64,000 nt of DNA from Streptomyces asoensis. GTDB lineage: Bacteria > Actinomycetota > Actinomycetes > Streptomycetales > Streptomycetaceae. Location of the stretch: contig NZ_CP049838.1 in assembly GCF_013085465.1 (NCBI RefSeq), positions 6,138,001-6,202,000 of the forward strand, written 5' to 3'. Of this stretch, positions 42,737-50,706 are shown piece after piece (positions within the stretch are counted from its first letter, which is position 1; each line of letters opens with the position of its first letter). Below the pieces are notes generated by a model, which worked only from the letters and a program-made list of their open reading frames with translations, was not told the origin of the DNA and made no database searches. Made by a program: the position numbers and the translations under genes.

Positions 42737-43422
42737 GCCAGCCCGTATCCGACGCCCCGCCGGGTGGTGATCACCGGCGGTCCCAGGACGTCCAGCTTGC
42801 GCCGCAGATAGCTGATGTAGGTCTCGACGACCGTCGACTCGGGCGGGGTGTGCTCGTACTGCCAGACATGGCGCAGGAGTTGCTCCTTGGGCACGATCCG
42901 GCCGCCGTTGCGCACCAGGAACCGCAGCAGCGCGTACTCGGTGGGGGTGAGCTCGACCGAGCGGCCCGCGCGGTGCACGCTGTACGTCGTCTCGTCGAGC
43001 TCCAGGTCGCCGTACCGCAGCGGCGGCCGCTGCGGAAGGACGTCGGCCGGCCGGGTACGGCGCAGCACGGCGGTGATGCGGGCGACGACCACATCGATGT
43101 CGAACGGCTTGGTGATGTAGTCGTCGCCGAAGCCGAGCGCGCCGACGATCTCGGTCGGCGCGTCCCGCGCGGTGAGGAACACCAGCGCCAGGTCCGGCCT
43201 GCGCGCCCGCAGTTCACGCCCCAGCGCCCGGCCGTCGCCGTCCGGCAGCATCACGTCCAGCAGTGCCACGTCCGGCCGGGTGCGGTCGGCGAGGGCGAGG
43301 GCCTCGCGGACGGTGCCCGCGGTCATGACCTCGAAGCGGTGGTAGCGCAGGGCGATGGCCAGGACGTCCGCGATGCTCGGTTCGTCCTCCACGACCAGCA
43401 CGGTGCCGGAAGCCGTCGTCAT
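42733..43422 (-). CDS. OmpR-family response regulator
   Basis: The 229-residue regulator has a receiver domain with phospho-acceptor Asp56 (VALLDVMLPDGDG), conserved Thr (FLTARD) and Lys (ITKPFD). An OmpR/PhoB winged helix follows at about 135-228 (ELTPTEYALLRFLVRNGGRI, THRRGVGY-like ending TTRRGVGYGL). It is transcribed before and coupled to the sensor kinase. The 158-base gap to the divergent MMPL gene should hold its binding sites. Confidence 0.93.
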   Translation of the reverse strand: MTTASGTVLVVEDEPSIADVLAIALRYHRFEVMTAGTVREALALADRTRPDVALLDVMLPDGDGRALGRELRARRPDLALVFLTARDAPTEIVGALGFGDDYITKPFDIDVVVARITAVLRRTRPADVLPQRPPLRYGDLELDETTYSVHRAGRSVELTPTEYALLRFLVRNGGRIVPKEQLLRHVWQYEHTPPESTVVETYISYLRRKLDVLGPPVITTRRGVGYGLA

Positions 43423-43580
43423 GCCCCAAGTATCGGCGGACCCACCGACGATCGGGCCGGTTCACGCTTTGGAGTTCCTTGAGAGTCATGGTCGTCACAT
43501 GTCCACGCACGCGTGGCGCCGCCGATCCTGTTGCCCAGGACCCGGGGGACCGACCGACGATCTGTTGAAGGAGACTGAGC

Positions 43581-46001
43581 GTGGCGGCATTGGCACGCTG
43601 GTGCTATCGGCACCGGCTGGTGGTCCTGTTGCTCTGGGTGGGGGCGCTGTTCGGCCTGGGATTCTCGGCCTCGACGGCGGGCACGGACTACGCGAACGTC
43701 TTCTCCCTCCCCGACACGGACTCCAAGAAGGCGTACGACCTGATGGAGAAGGCGTTCCCGGCAAGCGCCGGCGACACCGACACGGTCGTGTGGAAGGTCG
43801 ACGAGGGTTCGGTGCGGGACCAGGACGTACGGTCCCGGATCCAGCCCGCGCTCGACGAGATCGCGGGCATGAAGGGCGTCGGCGGGGTCACCGGCCCCTA
43901 CGCGGCGGACGCGGCGGACGCGGCGCAGATCAGCGGTGACGGGCGGATCGCCTACGCCCAGATCACCTTCACCGAGCAGGCGAACGCCGTACCGAAGGAA
44001 CTCGTCCAGGACGTCGTCGACACCGCGCGGGGCGTCGAGCAGGACGGCCTGGAGGTCGAGGTGGGCGGCCAGGCCATCCAGCGGGTGCAGGAACCGCCCA
44101 CCGGCCTCGCCGAGATGGTCGGCCTCGCGGCCGCGGCGGTGGTCCTGTTCCTGGCCTTCGGCTCGCTGTACGCGATGCTGCTGCCGCTCGCCGTGGCGGT
44201 CTTCGGCGTCGGCATGGGCCTGTTCTCGACCCAGTTGCTGAGCCATGTCACCGACATCCCGGACCTGGCCCCGCTGCTGTCCTCGCTGATCGGCCTCGGC
44301 GTCGGCATCGACTACGCCCTGTTCATCGTCACCCGGCACCGCAAGGGCGTTCTGCGCGGCCTGGACCCGGAGGAGTCGGCGGTCGTCGCCCTCAACACCT
44401 CCGGCCGGGCCGTGCTGTTCGCCGGCGGCACGGTGTGCATCGCCCTCGCCGGGATGCTGGTGACGAACCTGCGCTTCCTGGACGGCGTCGTCATCGGCAC
44501 CTCCCTGACGGTGGTGCTGAGCGTCCTCGCCGCGACGACCCTGCTGCCCGCGCTGCTCGGCTTCCTCGGCGCACGCGTGCTGAGCCGCAAGCAGCGGCGC
44601 GTGCTGGCCGCGACCGGCCCCGAGCCGGAGAAGTCGAGTGGTCCCGCGGCCCGCTGGTCGACGGGCGTGCAGCGGCGGCCGCGGACGATCGCCGCGCTCG
44701 CGCTGGTCGTCATGGCCGTCCTGGCGCTCCCCGTGCTGTCGCTCCGCCTCGGCGCCACCGACCAGGGCAACGACGACGCCTCGACGACCACCCGGAAGGC
44801 CTACGACCTGCTCGCCGAGGGCTTCGGGCCGGGCTTCAACGGCCCCCTCCAGGTGGTCGTGGACGGCGGTGACGCCACCGCCCTGACCCAGGGCATCAAG
44901 GACACGCCCGGCGTCGCCCAGGTGGCCGCGCTGCCGCCCGCGAGCGGGGTCACGGTCATCCAGGTGGTGCCCACGACCTCGCCGCAGTCCGCGGAGACGG
45001 ACACCCTGATCGACCGGCTGCGCGACGACGTCATCCCGGAGGCCGGGGCCCAGGCGCACGTGGGTGGCGTCACGGCGGTCTCCAAGGACTTCGCCACGGT
45101 CACCGGCGACCGTCTGCCGCTCTTCGTCGCCACCATCATCGGCCTGGGCTTCCTGCTGCTCCTGGTCGCCTTCCGCTCCCTGGTGGTGCCGCTGACGGCC
45201 GCCGTGATGAACCTGGTCGCGGCCGCGGCCTCCTTCGGTGTCCTCGTCGCGGTCTTCCAGTGGGGCTGGGGCCTGGACCTGCTCGGCCTCGGCAAGGAAG
45301 GGCCGATCAACGCCTTCCTGCCCGTCATCATGCTGTCCCTGCTCTTCGGCCTGTCGATGGACTACCAGGTCTTCCTGGTCAGCCGGATGCACGAGGAGTG
45401 GGTGCACACCAGGGACAACGCGCGAGCGGTCCGGGTGGGCCTCGCGGAGACCAGCCGGGTCATCAACTCCGCCGCGCTGATCATGGTCTGTGTCTTCCTC
45501 GCCTTCGTGCTCAGCGGCGACGCGGGCGCGGCGATGGCGGGCGTCGGCCTCGCGGCCGCGGTCGCGCTGGACGCGTTCATCCTGCGTACGGCACTGGTCC
45601 CGGCCGCGATGCATCTGCTCGGCGACTCCAACTGGTGGCTGCCCGGGTGGCTGGAGAAGCGGCTGCCGCATCTCGCGGTCGAGCCCAAGGAGGAGGCGGC
45701 GCCGGCGACGGTCGCGGCGGGCGAAGGACCGGCCTCGGTCGTGCACGGCTTCGTGCGGAACACGGCCGGTGAACCGGTCGAGGACGCGACGGTCACCCTG
45801 ATGTCGCAGGGCGGACGGGAACTGGACCGCGTGACCTCCCTCGCCGACGGCTCGTACATCCTCTCCGTCCCGGCCCCGGGAACGTATCTGCTGGCGACGA
45901 CGGCCGCGCCGCCCCTGCTGAAGCGCGCCCGGCAGCTGACGGTCGCGGGGGAGCCCCTGGTCCACGACGTGGAGCTGGAGGAGGGCGCGGAGGTGAGCTG
46001 A
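43581..46001 (+). CDS. MMPL-family RND exporter with C-terminal carboxypeptidase-regulatory-like domain
   Basis: The 806-residue protein has the MMPL layout: two halves, each with one N-terminal segment, an external loop and five further membrane segments, with the intramembrane GVGIDYALFIVTRHR and LSMDYQVFLVSRMHEEW motifs. Such proteins export lipids, siderophores or antibiotics using the proton gradient. The last 80 residues form a small beta-sandwich (VVHGFVRNTAGEPVEDATVT to the end), a cytoplasmic or peripheral extra domain not normal for MMPL. It is divergent from a two-component system. The GTG start follows AAGGAGA. Confidence 0.9.
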   Translation: MAALARWCYRHRLVVLLLWVGALFGLGFSASTAGTDYANVFSLPDTDSKKAYDLMEKAFPASAGDTDTVVWKVDEGSVRDQDVRSRIQPALDEIAGMKGVGGVTGPYAADAADAAQISGDGRIAYAQITFTEQANAVPKELVQDVVDTARGVEQDGLEVEVGGQAIQRVQEPPTGLAEMVGLAAAAVVLFLAFGSLYAMLLPLAVAVFGVGMGLFSTQLLSHVTDIPDLAPLLSSLIGLGVGIDYALFIVTRHRKGVLRGLDPEESAVVALNTSGRAVLFAGGTVCIALAGMLVTNLRFLDGVVIGTSLTVVLSVLAATTLLPALLGFLGARVLSRKQRRVLAATGPEPEKSSGPAARWSTGVQRRPRTIAALALVVMAVLALPVLSLRLGATDQGNDDASTTTRKAYDLLAEGFGPGFNGPLQVVVDGGDATALTQGIKDTPGVAQVAALPPASGVTVIQVVPTTSPQSAETDTLIDRLRDDVIPEAGAQAHVGGVTAVSKDFATVTGDRLPLFVATIIGLGFLLLLVAFRSLVVPLTAAVMNLVAAAASFGVLVAVFQWGWGLDLLGLGKEGPINAFLPVIMLSLLFGLSMDYQVFLVSRMHEEWVHTRDNARAVRVGLAETSRVINSAALIMVCVFLAFVLSGDAGAAMAGVGLAAAVALDAFILRTALVPAAMHLLGDSNWWLPGWLEKRLPHLAVEPKEEAAPATVAAGEGPASVVHGFVRNTAGEPVEDATVTLMSQGGRELDRVTSLADGSYILSVPAPGTYLLATTAAPPLLKRARQLTVAGEPLVHDVELEEGAEVS

Positions 46002-46002
46002 C

Positions 46003-46833
46003 TCAACCCGAAGAAGAGCCCGTGGAGTCCGCCGGGCCGGGCGGGCTCTTCTTCGCGGGGTCCGGCAGGGCGTTGGTCATGCCGGGCAGGAAGTCCGTGA
46101 ACAGGTCGTGGACCTCGAGGACGAGCGGCCGCAGCACCCGGAACCGGGCCAGCGCCACGCCCCGCGCGGTGAGGCGCGCGCCCCGGCCGGCCAGCCGGTA
46201 GCTGCGCTCGCGCCCCTCCGTACGGTCGTAGATCCAGTACATGACGAGGCCCATCTGGGAGAGCCACATCAACTCGGGCAGCACCTCCCGCAGCTCCTCC
46301 GGGACCTTCGCCTTCGACCCCGCGAGCACCTCCTTGTGGACGGCGATGGCCTCCACGCGCGCGTGCTCCGACTCGGCGGAGAAGGGGCTGAGCGGGCTGT
46401 CCGGGTCGGCGGCGTTCTTGAAGAACTGGACCGCGAACTCGTGGTACGGCTCGGCCACCTCCAGCCAGACCCGCAGCACCCCCGCCAGCCGGGCCTCCAG
46501 GCTGCTCTCCCGCGCCAGGATGTCCCGGACGGCCTCCCGGTGCTCGGCGGCGAGCCGGTCGTAGAAGCCCTGGATCAGGTGTTCCTTGCCGGCGAAGTAG
46601 TAGTACGCGTTGCCGACCGAGACGCCGGCCTCCTGGGCGATGGCCCGCATCGTCGTCTTGTCGTAGCCGCGCTCCTGGAACAGCCGCATCGCCGTCTCCA
46701 GGATCAGAGCGCGGGTCTGCTCGGACTTGGACGTGGGGGCGGCCTCATGACGTTCGGTCGCGGGAGCGGCCTCATGGGGCTCGGACGGGGAAGCGGCCTC
46801 GGCGGGACCGTCGTTGTTCGCGGGCACATGCAC
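46003..46833 (-). CDS. TetR-family transcriptional regulator
   Basis: The 276-residue protein starts with a low-complexity Glu/Ala/Pro tail, then a TetR helix-turn-helix (about 37-83; ETAMRLFQERGYDKTTMRAI and AGVSVGNAYYYF). A TetR_C ligand domain follows. The start is GTG 46833 or GTG 46827. It is last in a three-gene minus operon (membrane protein, DCC protein, TetR) whose promoter carries two matching palindromes, so autoregulation is likely. Its last 18 codons contain the convergent terminator hairpin. The MMPL gene ends one base away on the other strand. Confidence 0.88.
   Translation of the reverse strand: MHVPANNDGPAEAASPSEPHEAAPATERHEAAPTSKSEQTRALILETAMRLFQERGYDKTTMRAIAQEAGVSVGNAYYYFAGKEHLIQGFYDRLAAEHREAVRDILARESSLEARLAGVLRVWLEVAEPYHEFAVQFFKNAADPDSPLSPFSAESEHARVEAIAVHKEVLAGSKAKVPEELREVLPELMWLSQMGLVMYWIYDRTEGRERSYRLAGRGARLTARGVALARFRVLRPLVLEVHDLFTDFLPGMTNALPDPAKKSPPGPADSTGSSSG
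46009..46055. terminator. Bidirectional terminator inside the TetR C-terminal codons
   Basis: CGAAGAAGAGCCCG (46009-46022) and CGGGCTCTTCTTCG (46042-46055) form a perfect 14-pair stem with a 19-base loop. It lies just after the MMPL stop and wholly within the coding end of the convergent TetR gene, so for TetR mRNA the hairpin is translated. Confidence 0.6.
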
Positions 46834-46837
46834 GAGC

Positions 46838-47341
46838 CTAGCCAGTGGAGCAGGTGCCGTCGGCACAGGTGGGCGGGTGGTAGCTCCAGCCCAGCTGCGG
46901 GTCGTACGACCAGCCGTCGCCACGGCGGTAGACGCCCCCGCCCCAGCCCGCGGTCTGCCCGCGCCCGTCACGCCACTTGGCGGCGGCGAGAACGGCGCCC
47001 CGCGCCAGTTTCGCCCCGGCGGGGGTGCTCAGCCGGTGGGACATCGGACGGTACTCGCGCAGTGCCCACAGGGTGACGATCCAGGCGGCGCTGCCCCGGT
47101 AGACCTGGCCGGAGTCGCCGACAACGGTGATCTCGTCGAGGGTCGCGCGGTGGTCGAGGCCGGGGAAGCGGGCGGCCGCCTGCGCGGACCCCGCCGGGAC
47201 GAACTCCAGCGGCACCAGCTGCGGCTGCCGGCCCAGCCAGTCGCGCAGGAAGCCGCACAGGGAGCATCCGGCGTCGTGGAGCACGGTGAGCCGGCGGACC
47301 GGGACGCGCTGGGCGTCCCGGCCGGCGGCCATCGTGCTCAC
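46838..47341 (-). CDS. DCC-family thiol-disulfide oxidoreductase-like protein (DUF393)
   Basis: The 167-residue protein has the DCC motif DAGCSLC (Cys26 and Cys29) right after the first strand, as in the DUF393/YuxK family of predicted thiol oxidoreductases. The C-terminal half has a Trp/Tyr-rich, likely membrane-adjacent stretch. The GTG start overlaps the preceding membrane-protein stop as GTGA. Second gene of the TetR-controlled operon. The redox partner is unknown. Confidence 0.83.
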   Translation of the reverse strand: MSTMAAGRDAQRVPVRRLTVLHDAGCSLCGFLRDWLGRQPQLVPLEFVPAGSAQAAARFPGLDHRATLDEITVVGDSGQVYRGSAAWIVTLWALREYRPMSHRLSTPAGAKLARGAVLAAAKWRDGRGQTAGWGGGVYRRGDGWSYDPQLGWSYHPPTCADGTCSTG

Positions 47342-47754
47342 GCCCCGGCGGTGGGCGCCGAGGGGGCGGCCCAGGCCTGCGGGGCGACCGGCGGGACCTG
47401 CTCCCGCTCCATGACCCCGCGCCGCCGGATCCGGTTGAGGACGTACACGTTGGCCAGGTGCATCGCGCCGAGCACCAGCAGCACCACACCCACCTTGGTC
47501 GACAGGGCCTCGAAGATGCCGCGCGTGTCCTCGATGGTGTCGTCGCCGCTCAGGTAGAGGGCGACGAAGCCGAGGTTGACGAGGTAGAAGCCGACCACCA
47601 GGAGGTGGTTGACGGCGTCGGCGAGCTTCTCGTTCCCCTGGAGCACATCGGCGAGGAAGATCCGTCCGTTGCTGCTGAGGGTCCTGGCCACCCAGACGGT
47701 CAGGCCGATGCTGACGACCAGGTAGACGACGTAGGCGATGACCGTGCGATCCAT
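47338..47754 (-). CDS. Small integral membrane protein, first gene of the TetR operon
   Basis: The 138-residue protein has three to four predicted membrane segments (AYVVYLVVSIGLTVWV; HLLVVGFYLVNLGFVALYL; VGVVLLVLGAMHLANVYVL) and a Pro/Ala-rich tail. I do not recognise a named family. ATG 47754 is preferred over GTG 47763 because a purine-rich GGTGGGG lies just upstream. It is followed by the DCC protein with a GTGA overlap, and its promoter holds the two TetR-type palindromes. Confidence 0.8.
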   Translation of the reverse strand: MDRTVIAYVVYLVVSIGLTVWVARTLSSNGRIFLADVLQGNEKLADAVNHLLVVGFYLVNLGFVALYLSGDDTIEDTRGIFEALSTKVGVVLLVLGAMHLANVYVLNRIRRRGVMEREQVPPVAPQAWAAPSAPTAGA

Positions 47755-47769
47755 GTTCCCCACCTATTC

Positions 47770-47783
47770 TTGAACGCGTTCAA
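47770..47783. promoter_or_regulatory. Palindromic operator 1 of the TetR operon
   Basis: TTGAACGCGTTCAA is a perfect 14-base palindrome, about 10-23 bases downstream of the predicted transcription start and 15 bases before the first start codon. Repressor binding here would block elongation. Confidence 0.65.
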
Positions 47784-47799
47784 AACGCTGTCGAGGATG

Positions 47800-47828
47800 A
47801 CTCTAGCGCTTGTTTTGAACACGTTCAA
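47800..47828 (-). promoter_or_regulatory. Predicted promoter of the membrane protein-DCC-TetR operon
   Basis: On the minus strand, TTGAAC (47823-47828) and TAGAGT (47800-47805) are separated by exactly 17 bases, as in vegetative promoters. The -35 box is the outer half of the second palindrome, and the first palindrome lies just downstream of the start point. Confidence 0.55.
47815..47828. promoter_or_regulatory. Palindromic operator 2 of the TetR operon
   Basis: TTGAACACGTTCAA differs from operator 1 by one central base. The centres of the two sites are 45 bases apart. This copy covers the -35 box, so two repressor dimers would bracket the promoter. Confidence 0.65.
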
Positions 47829-47867
47829 CTGAAGAGGTGCGGGCAGGGTCGCCGCCGCCTCGCCGCC

Positions 47868-48275
47868 CTAACGCCTCGCCAGCTCGGGCCGCTTGAGGTA
47901 GTCCGTGAACCCGAGGACGTTCCCCCAGGGGTCGGCGATCTCGACGGTCCAGCCGGTGGACGTGGAGAACGGCCGGTCCAGGGGGGTGATGCCGGCCTCG
48001 GCCAGCCGTCGCGCCGCTGCCCGCGCGTCCGGCACCTCCAGCCAGACGCGCGGGGACGGCCACGGCGGTGGCCGGTGCCCCAGGGCCTCCTCGTGCCGCA
48101 GAAGGACCCCCGGCGTCTCGACTCCGACCTTCAGCAGCGCGATCCCGGCCTCGTCGAACCGCAGCCCCACCGTGAACCCGGCCCGCTCGTAGAAGTCGAC
48201 CGCCTCGTCGAGGTCCCCGACGGGCAGCAGGAGGTTGTCGAAACCGAGCAGCTCGCACGACTGGTCATCTGACAT
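47868..48275 (-). CDS. VOC-superfamily (glyoxalase-like) protein
   Basis: The 135-residue protein has the paired beta-alpha-beta-beta-beta modules of the vicinal-oxygen-chelate fold (NLLLPVGDLDEAVDFYERAG; a second half ending FSTSTGWTVEIADPWGNVLGFTDY). Members include glyoxalase I, dioxygenases and antibiotic-binding resistance proteins. The substrate is unknown. It stands alone between the TetR operon and the TM2 cluster. Confidence 0.85.
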   Translation of the reverse strand: MSDDQSCELLGFDNLLLPVGDLDEAVDFYERAGFTVGLRFDEAGIALLKVGVETPGVLLRHEEALGHRPPPWPSPRVWLEVPDARAAARRLAEAGITPLDRPFSTSTGWTVEIADPWGNVLGFTDYLKRPELARR

Positions 48276-48424
48276 GCCGTCAGATTAGGTGTGGGGGGCC
48301 CGAAAACCGGTCAAGAGCACCCCGGTCTCCGCGTGGCGGGATTTCTGCTGCAAGATGTTCTGCACCCATCCGCACTCGTCTCATCTGCGGATGATCCGAT
48401 CACCTGACCTCGGGGGAACTCGCC

Positions 48425-48949
48425 TTGTCCGAAACGCCACAACAGCCCCAAGAGCCCCAGCAGCCGCCGCAGCCGCCCCCGCCCGGCTACGGGTACCCCG
48501 GCGGCCCCGGCGGCCCCGGCGGCCCCGGCGGCCCCGGCGGCCCCGGCGGCCCGCAGGACGCGGGCCCGGGGCAGCCCGGCCCCGGCCCCTACGGCTATCC
48601 CCAGCCCGGCCAGCCGTACCCGGGCTACGCCCACCCCGGGTACCCGGGCCCCGGCTACCCCGCGCCGGGCTACATACCTCCCGGCACCTTCACCGGTGAC
48701 CCCCAGGCCCCTTACGGGTACGACCTCATGGGCCGTCCCTACTCCGAGAAGTCGAAGATCATCGCGGGCGTGCTCCAGCTCACCCTGGGCAGCTTCGGCG
48801 TCGGCCGGTTCTACATGGGCGACGTCGGCATCGGCCTCGCCCAGCTGTTCACCTGCGGCGGCCTCGGCATCTGGGCGCTGATCGACGGCATCATCCTGCT
48901 GGTCAGCGACGACAAGACCGACTCCAACGGGCGAATCCTGCGTGGCTGA
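48425..48949 (+). CDS. TM2-domain protein with Pro/Gly-rich N-terminus
   Basis: The 174-residue protein begins at TTG after a GGGGGAA site. About 95 residues of Pro/Gln/Gly/Tyr-rich sequence follow, including a GGP triplet repeat (about 27-44), then a TM2 domain of two membrane helices joined by a DD-like turn (SKIIAGVLQLTLGSFGVGRF, then AQLFTCGGLGIWALIDGI). TM2 proteins have no settled function. Its C-terminal half is closely similar to the TM2 gene at 49597. It overlaps the DUF2752 gene by 8 bases. Confidence 0.87.
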   Translation: MSETPQQPQEPQQPPQPPPPGYGYPGGPGGPGGPGGPGGPGGPQDAGPGQPGPGPYGYPQPGQPYPGYAHPGYPGPGYPAPGYIPPGTFTGDPQAPYGYDLMGRPYSEKSKIIAGVLQLTLGSFGVGRFYMGDVGIGLAQLFTCGGLGIWALIDGIILLVSDDKTDSNGRILRG

Positions 48950-49361
48950 CGCGGAGCGCCTCTCCGCGAGGTGTTCGGCCGCGCTGCGGCACCCGGCGGC
49001 GGCGCCTCTCACGGTGCTCGCCGCCGGCGCGGCCGGCTCCGCGTATCTCTACGTCACCGACCCTCACCAGCCCGGCCACTGGCTCCCGCGGTGCCCGTTC
49101 CGGCTCGTCACCGGCCTGCTCTGCCCCGCCTGCGGCGGCACCCGCATGGTGTACGACCTGATGCACGGTCACTTCGCCCAGGCCTGGCTCGACAACCGTG
49201 TCCTGCTGCTCGCCTCGCCGTACGCACTCGCGTTGTTGGTCCGCTGGATGTGGGCGGGCCTGCACGGCCGCACCTGGCATCCGCGGCTGAGCCCGAGGGC
49301 CTTGACGGTCGTCCTCGGGGTCGCGGTGGCGTGGACGGTGCTCCGGAACGTAGTTGACTGA
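48942..49361 (+). CDS. DUF2752 membrane protein
   Basis: The 139-residue protein matches DUF2752, marked by FRLVTGLLCPACGGTRMVYD with its CPxCG motif, and has three membrane segments. It starts at GTG within the end of the TM2 gene. TM2 and DUF2752 genes are often neighbours in actinobacteria, and both are membrane proteins of unknown function, so they may form one complex. Confidence 0.86.
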   Translation: MADAERLSARCSAALRHPAAAPLTVLAAGAAGSAYLYVTDPHQPGHWLPRCPFRLVTGLLCPACGGTRMVYDLMHGHFAQAWLDNRVLLLASPYALALLVRWMWAGLHGRTWHPRLSPRALTVVLGVAVAWTVLRNVVD

Positions 49362-49596
49362 TTTTGATCACGGATCAGGAACGATGGATCATTTGTACTC
49401 CCTTTTTACCCTCTGTTTTCTCTAGGCTCACCAGTCACAGGGGGGACGTCCTGGCATGGCGGAGCCGTGCGGGGACGTGGGTCGAGATCGGTCGACGTCG
49501 GTCGACGCGTGTGTTCGTCGCGTCGCAACCCTCCTGAACTCCCCATTTCGGAGCAGGCCGCACCGGCCTCCCGCAGGCATTTCAGGAGCAGTTCTC
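49362..49596. other. Intergenic region before the second TM2 gene
   Basis: These 235 bases contain an AT-rich stretch unusual for this DNA (49362-49430, with ATTTGTACTCCCTTTTTACC) that probably holds the promoter of the second TM2 gene, with TAGGCT at about 49422-49427 as a possible -10 box. A short GGTCGACGTC/GGTCGACGCG repeat follows. An in-frame upstream ATG (49456) would lengthen the TM2 protein but lacks a ribosome site. Confidence 0.35.
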
Positions 49597-49860
49597 ATGA
49601 CCGTCCCCACCCCGCAGGCCCCCTACGGGGTCGACCCGCTGGGTCGTCCGTACTCCGACAAGTCCAAGATCGTCGCCGGTATCCTCCAGCTCTTCCTGGG
49701 CACCCTCGGTATCGGACGCTTCTACGTCGGCTCCGTCGGCGTGGGCATCGCCCAGCTCTTCACCTGCGGCGGCCTCGGCATCTGGGCGCTGATCGACGGC
49801 ATCCTGTTCCTCACCAGCAACGACCGCACCGACAAGCAGGGTCGCGTCCTGCGCGGCTGA
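49597..49860 (+). CDS. Short TM2-domain protein
   Basis: The 87-residue protein is almost only a TM2 domain. A short lead (PYGVDPLGRPYSDKSK) precedes helices IVAGILQLFLGTLGIG and IAQLFTCGGLGIWALIDGIL and the polar end SNDRTDKQGRVLRG. It is a paralogue of the TM2 gene at 48425 without the Pro/Gly-rich arm. ATG 49597 follows AGGAG. It ends before a very strong terminator facing the sdh operon. Confidence 0.88.
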   Translation: MTVPTPQAPYGVDPLGRPYSDKSKIVAGILQLFLGTLGIGRFYVGSVGVGIAQLFTCGGLGIWALIDGILFLTSNDRTDKQGRVLRG

Positions 49861-49873
49861 CACCGGCGCGGCA

Positions 49874-49920
49874 ACACGGCGAGGGCCCCGCTCCTTCAAG
49901 GAGCGGGGCCCTCGCCGTGT
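49874..49920. terminator. Strong bidirectional terminator between TM2 and sdhB
   Basis: A perfect 21-pair stem (49874-49894 with 49900-49920) closes on the loop TTCAA. It lies 13 bases after the TM2 stop and 24 bases after the sdhB stop on the other strand, serving both convergent transcripts. Confidence 0.85.
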
Positions 49921-49944
49921 GCGGAACTCAGCGAGCCGGGAGGC

Positions 49945-50706
49945 TCAGAAGCGGCGCGTGATCAGCGCTCGCTTCACCTCCTGGATCGCCTTCGTGACCT
50001 CGATACCACGCGGGCAGGCGTCCGTGCAGTTGAACGTCGTACGGCAGCGCCAGACGCCGTCCTTGTCGTTCAGGATCTCCAGACGCTGCTCACCCGCCTC
50101 GTCACGCGAGTCGAAGATGAAGCGGTGGGCGTTCACGATCGCGGCCGGACCGAAGTACTGGCCGTCGTTCCAGAACACCGGGCAGGACGACGTGCAGGCC
50201 GCGCAGAGGATGCACTTCGTCGTGTCGTCGAACCGCTCGCGGTCCTCGGCGGTCTGGAAGCGCTCGCGCGTGGGCTCGTTCGTGTCCTTCGTGATGAGGA
50301 AGGGCATGACGTCCCGGTACGCCTGGAAGAACGGCTCCATGTCGACGACCAGGTCCTTCAGGACCGTCAGGCCCTTTATGGGCTCGACCGTGATCGGCTT
50401 CTCGGGGTTGATGTCCTTGATCAGCGTCTTGCACGCGAGGCGGTTCTTGCCGTTGATCCGCATCGCGTCCGAGCCGCAGATGCCGTGGGCGCAGGAACGC
50501 CGGAAGGTCAGCGTGCCGTCGACGTCCCACTTGATCTTGTGGAGACCGTCGAGCACGCGCTCCTTCGGGTCGATCTCCAGCGTGAAGTCCTGCCAGACGG
50601 CCTCCGCAGAGACCTCCGGGTTGAACCGGCGGACCCGGAAGGTGACCGTGATGTACGGGGAGGCCGCGGACTCCGCCTCGACCTTGTCCAGAACGGGAGT
50701 TGCCAT
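49945..50706 (-). CDS. sdhB: Succinate dehydrogenase iron-sulfur subunit
   Basis: The 253-residue subunit carries electrons from the flavoprotein to the membrane anchor. It has the 2Fe-2S ligands in SCAHGICGSDAMRINGKNRL plus the later Cys, and the two ferredoxin-type clusters in CILCAACTSSCPVFW and CTDACPRGIEV. The start overlaps the sdhA stop by one base (TGATG). Last gene of sdhCDAB, acting in the citric acid cycle and respiratory chain. Confidence 0.96.
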   Translation of the reverse strand: MATPVLDKVEAESAASPYITVTFRVRRFNPEVSAEAVWQDFTLEIDPKERVLDGLHKIKWDVDGTLTFRRSCAHGICGSDAMRINGKNRLACKTLIKDINPEKPITVEPIKGLTVLKDLVVDMEPFFQAYRDVMPFLITKDTNEPTRERFQTAEDRERFDDTTKCILCAACTSSCPVFWNDGQYFGPAAIVNAHRFIFDSRDEAGEQRLEILNDKDGVWRCRTTFNCTDACPRGIEVTKAIQEVKRALITRRF

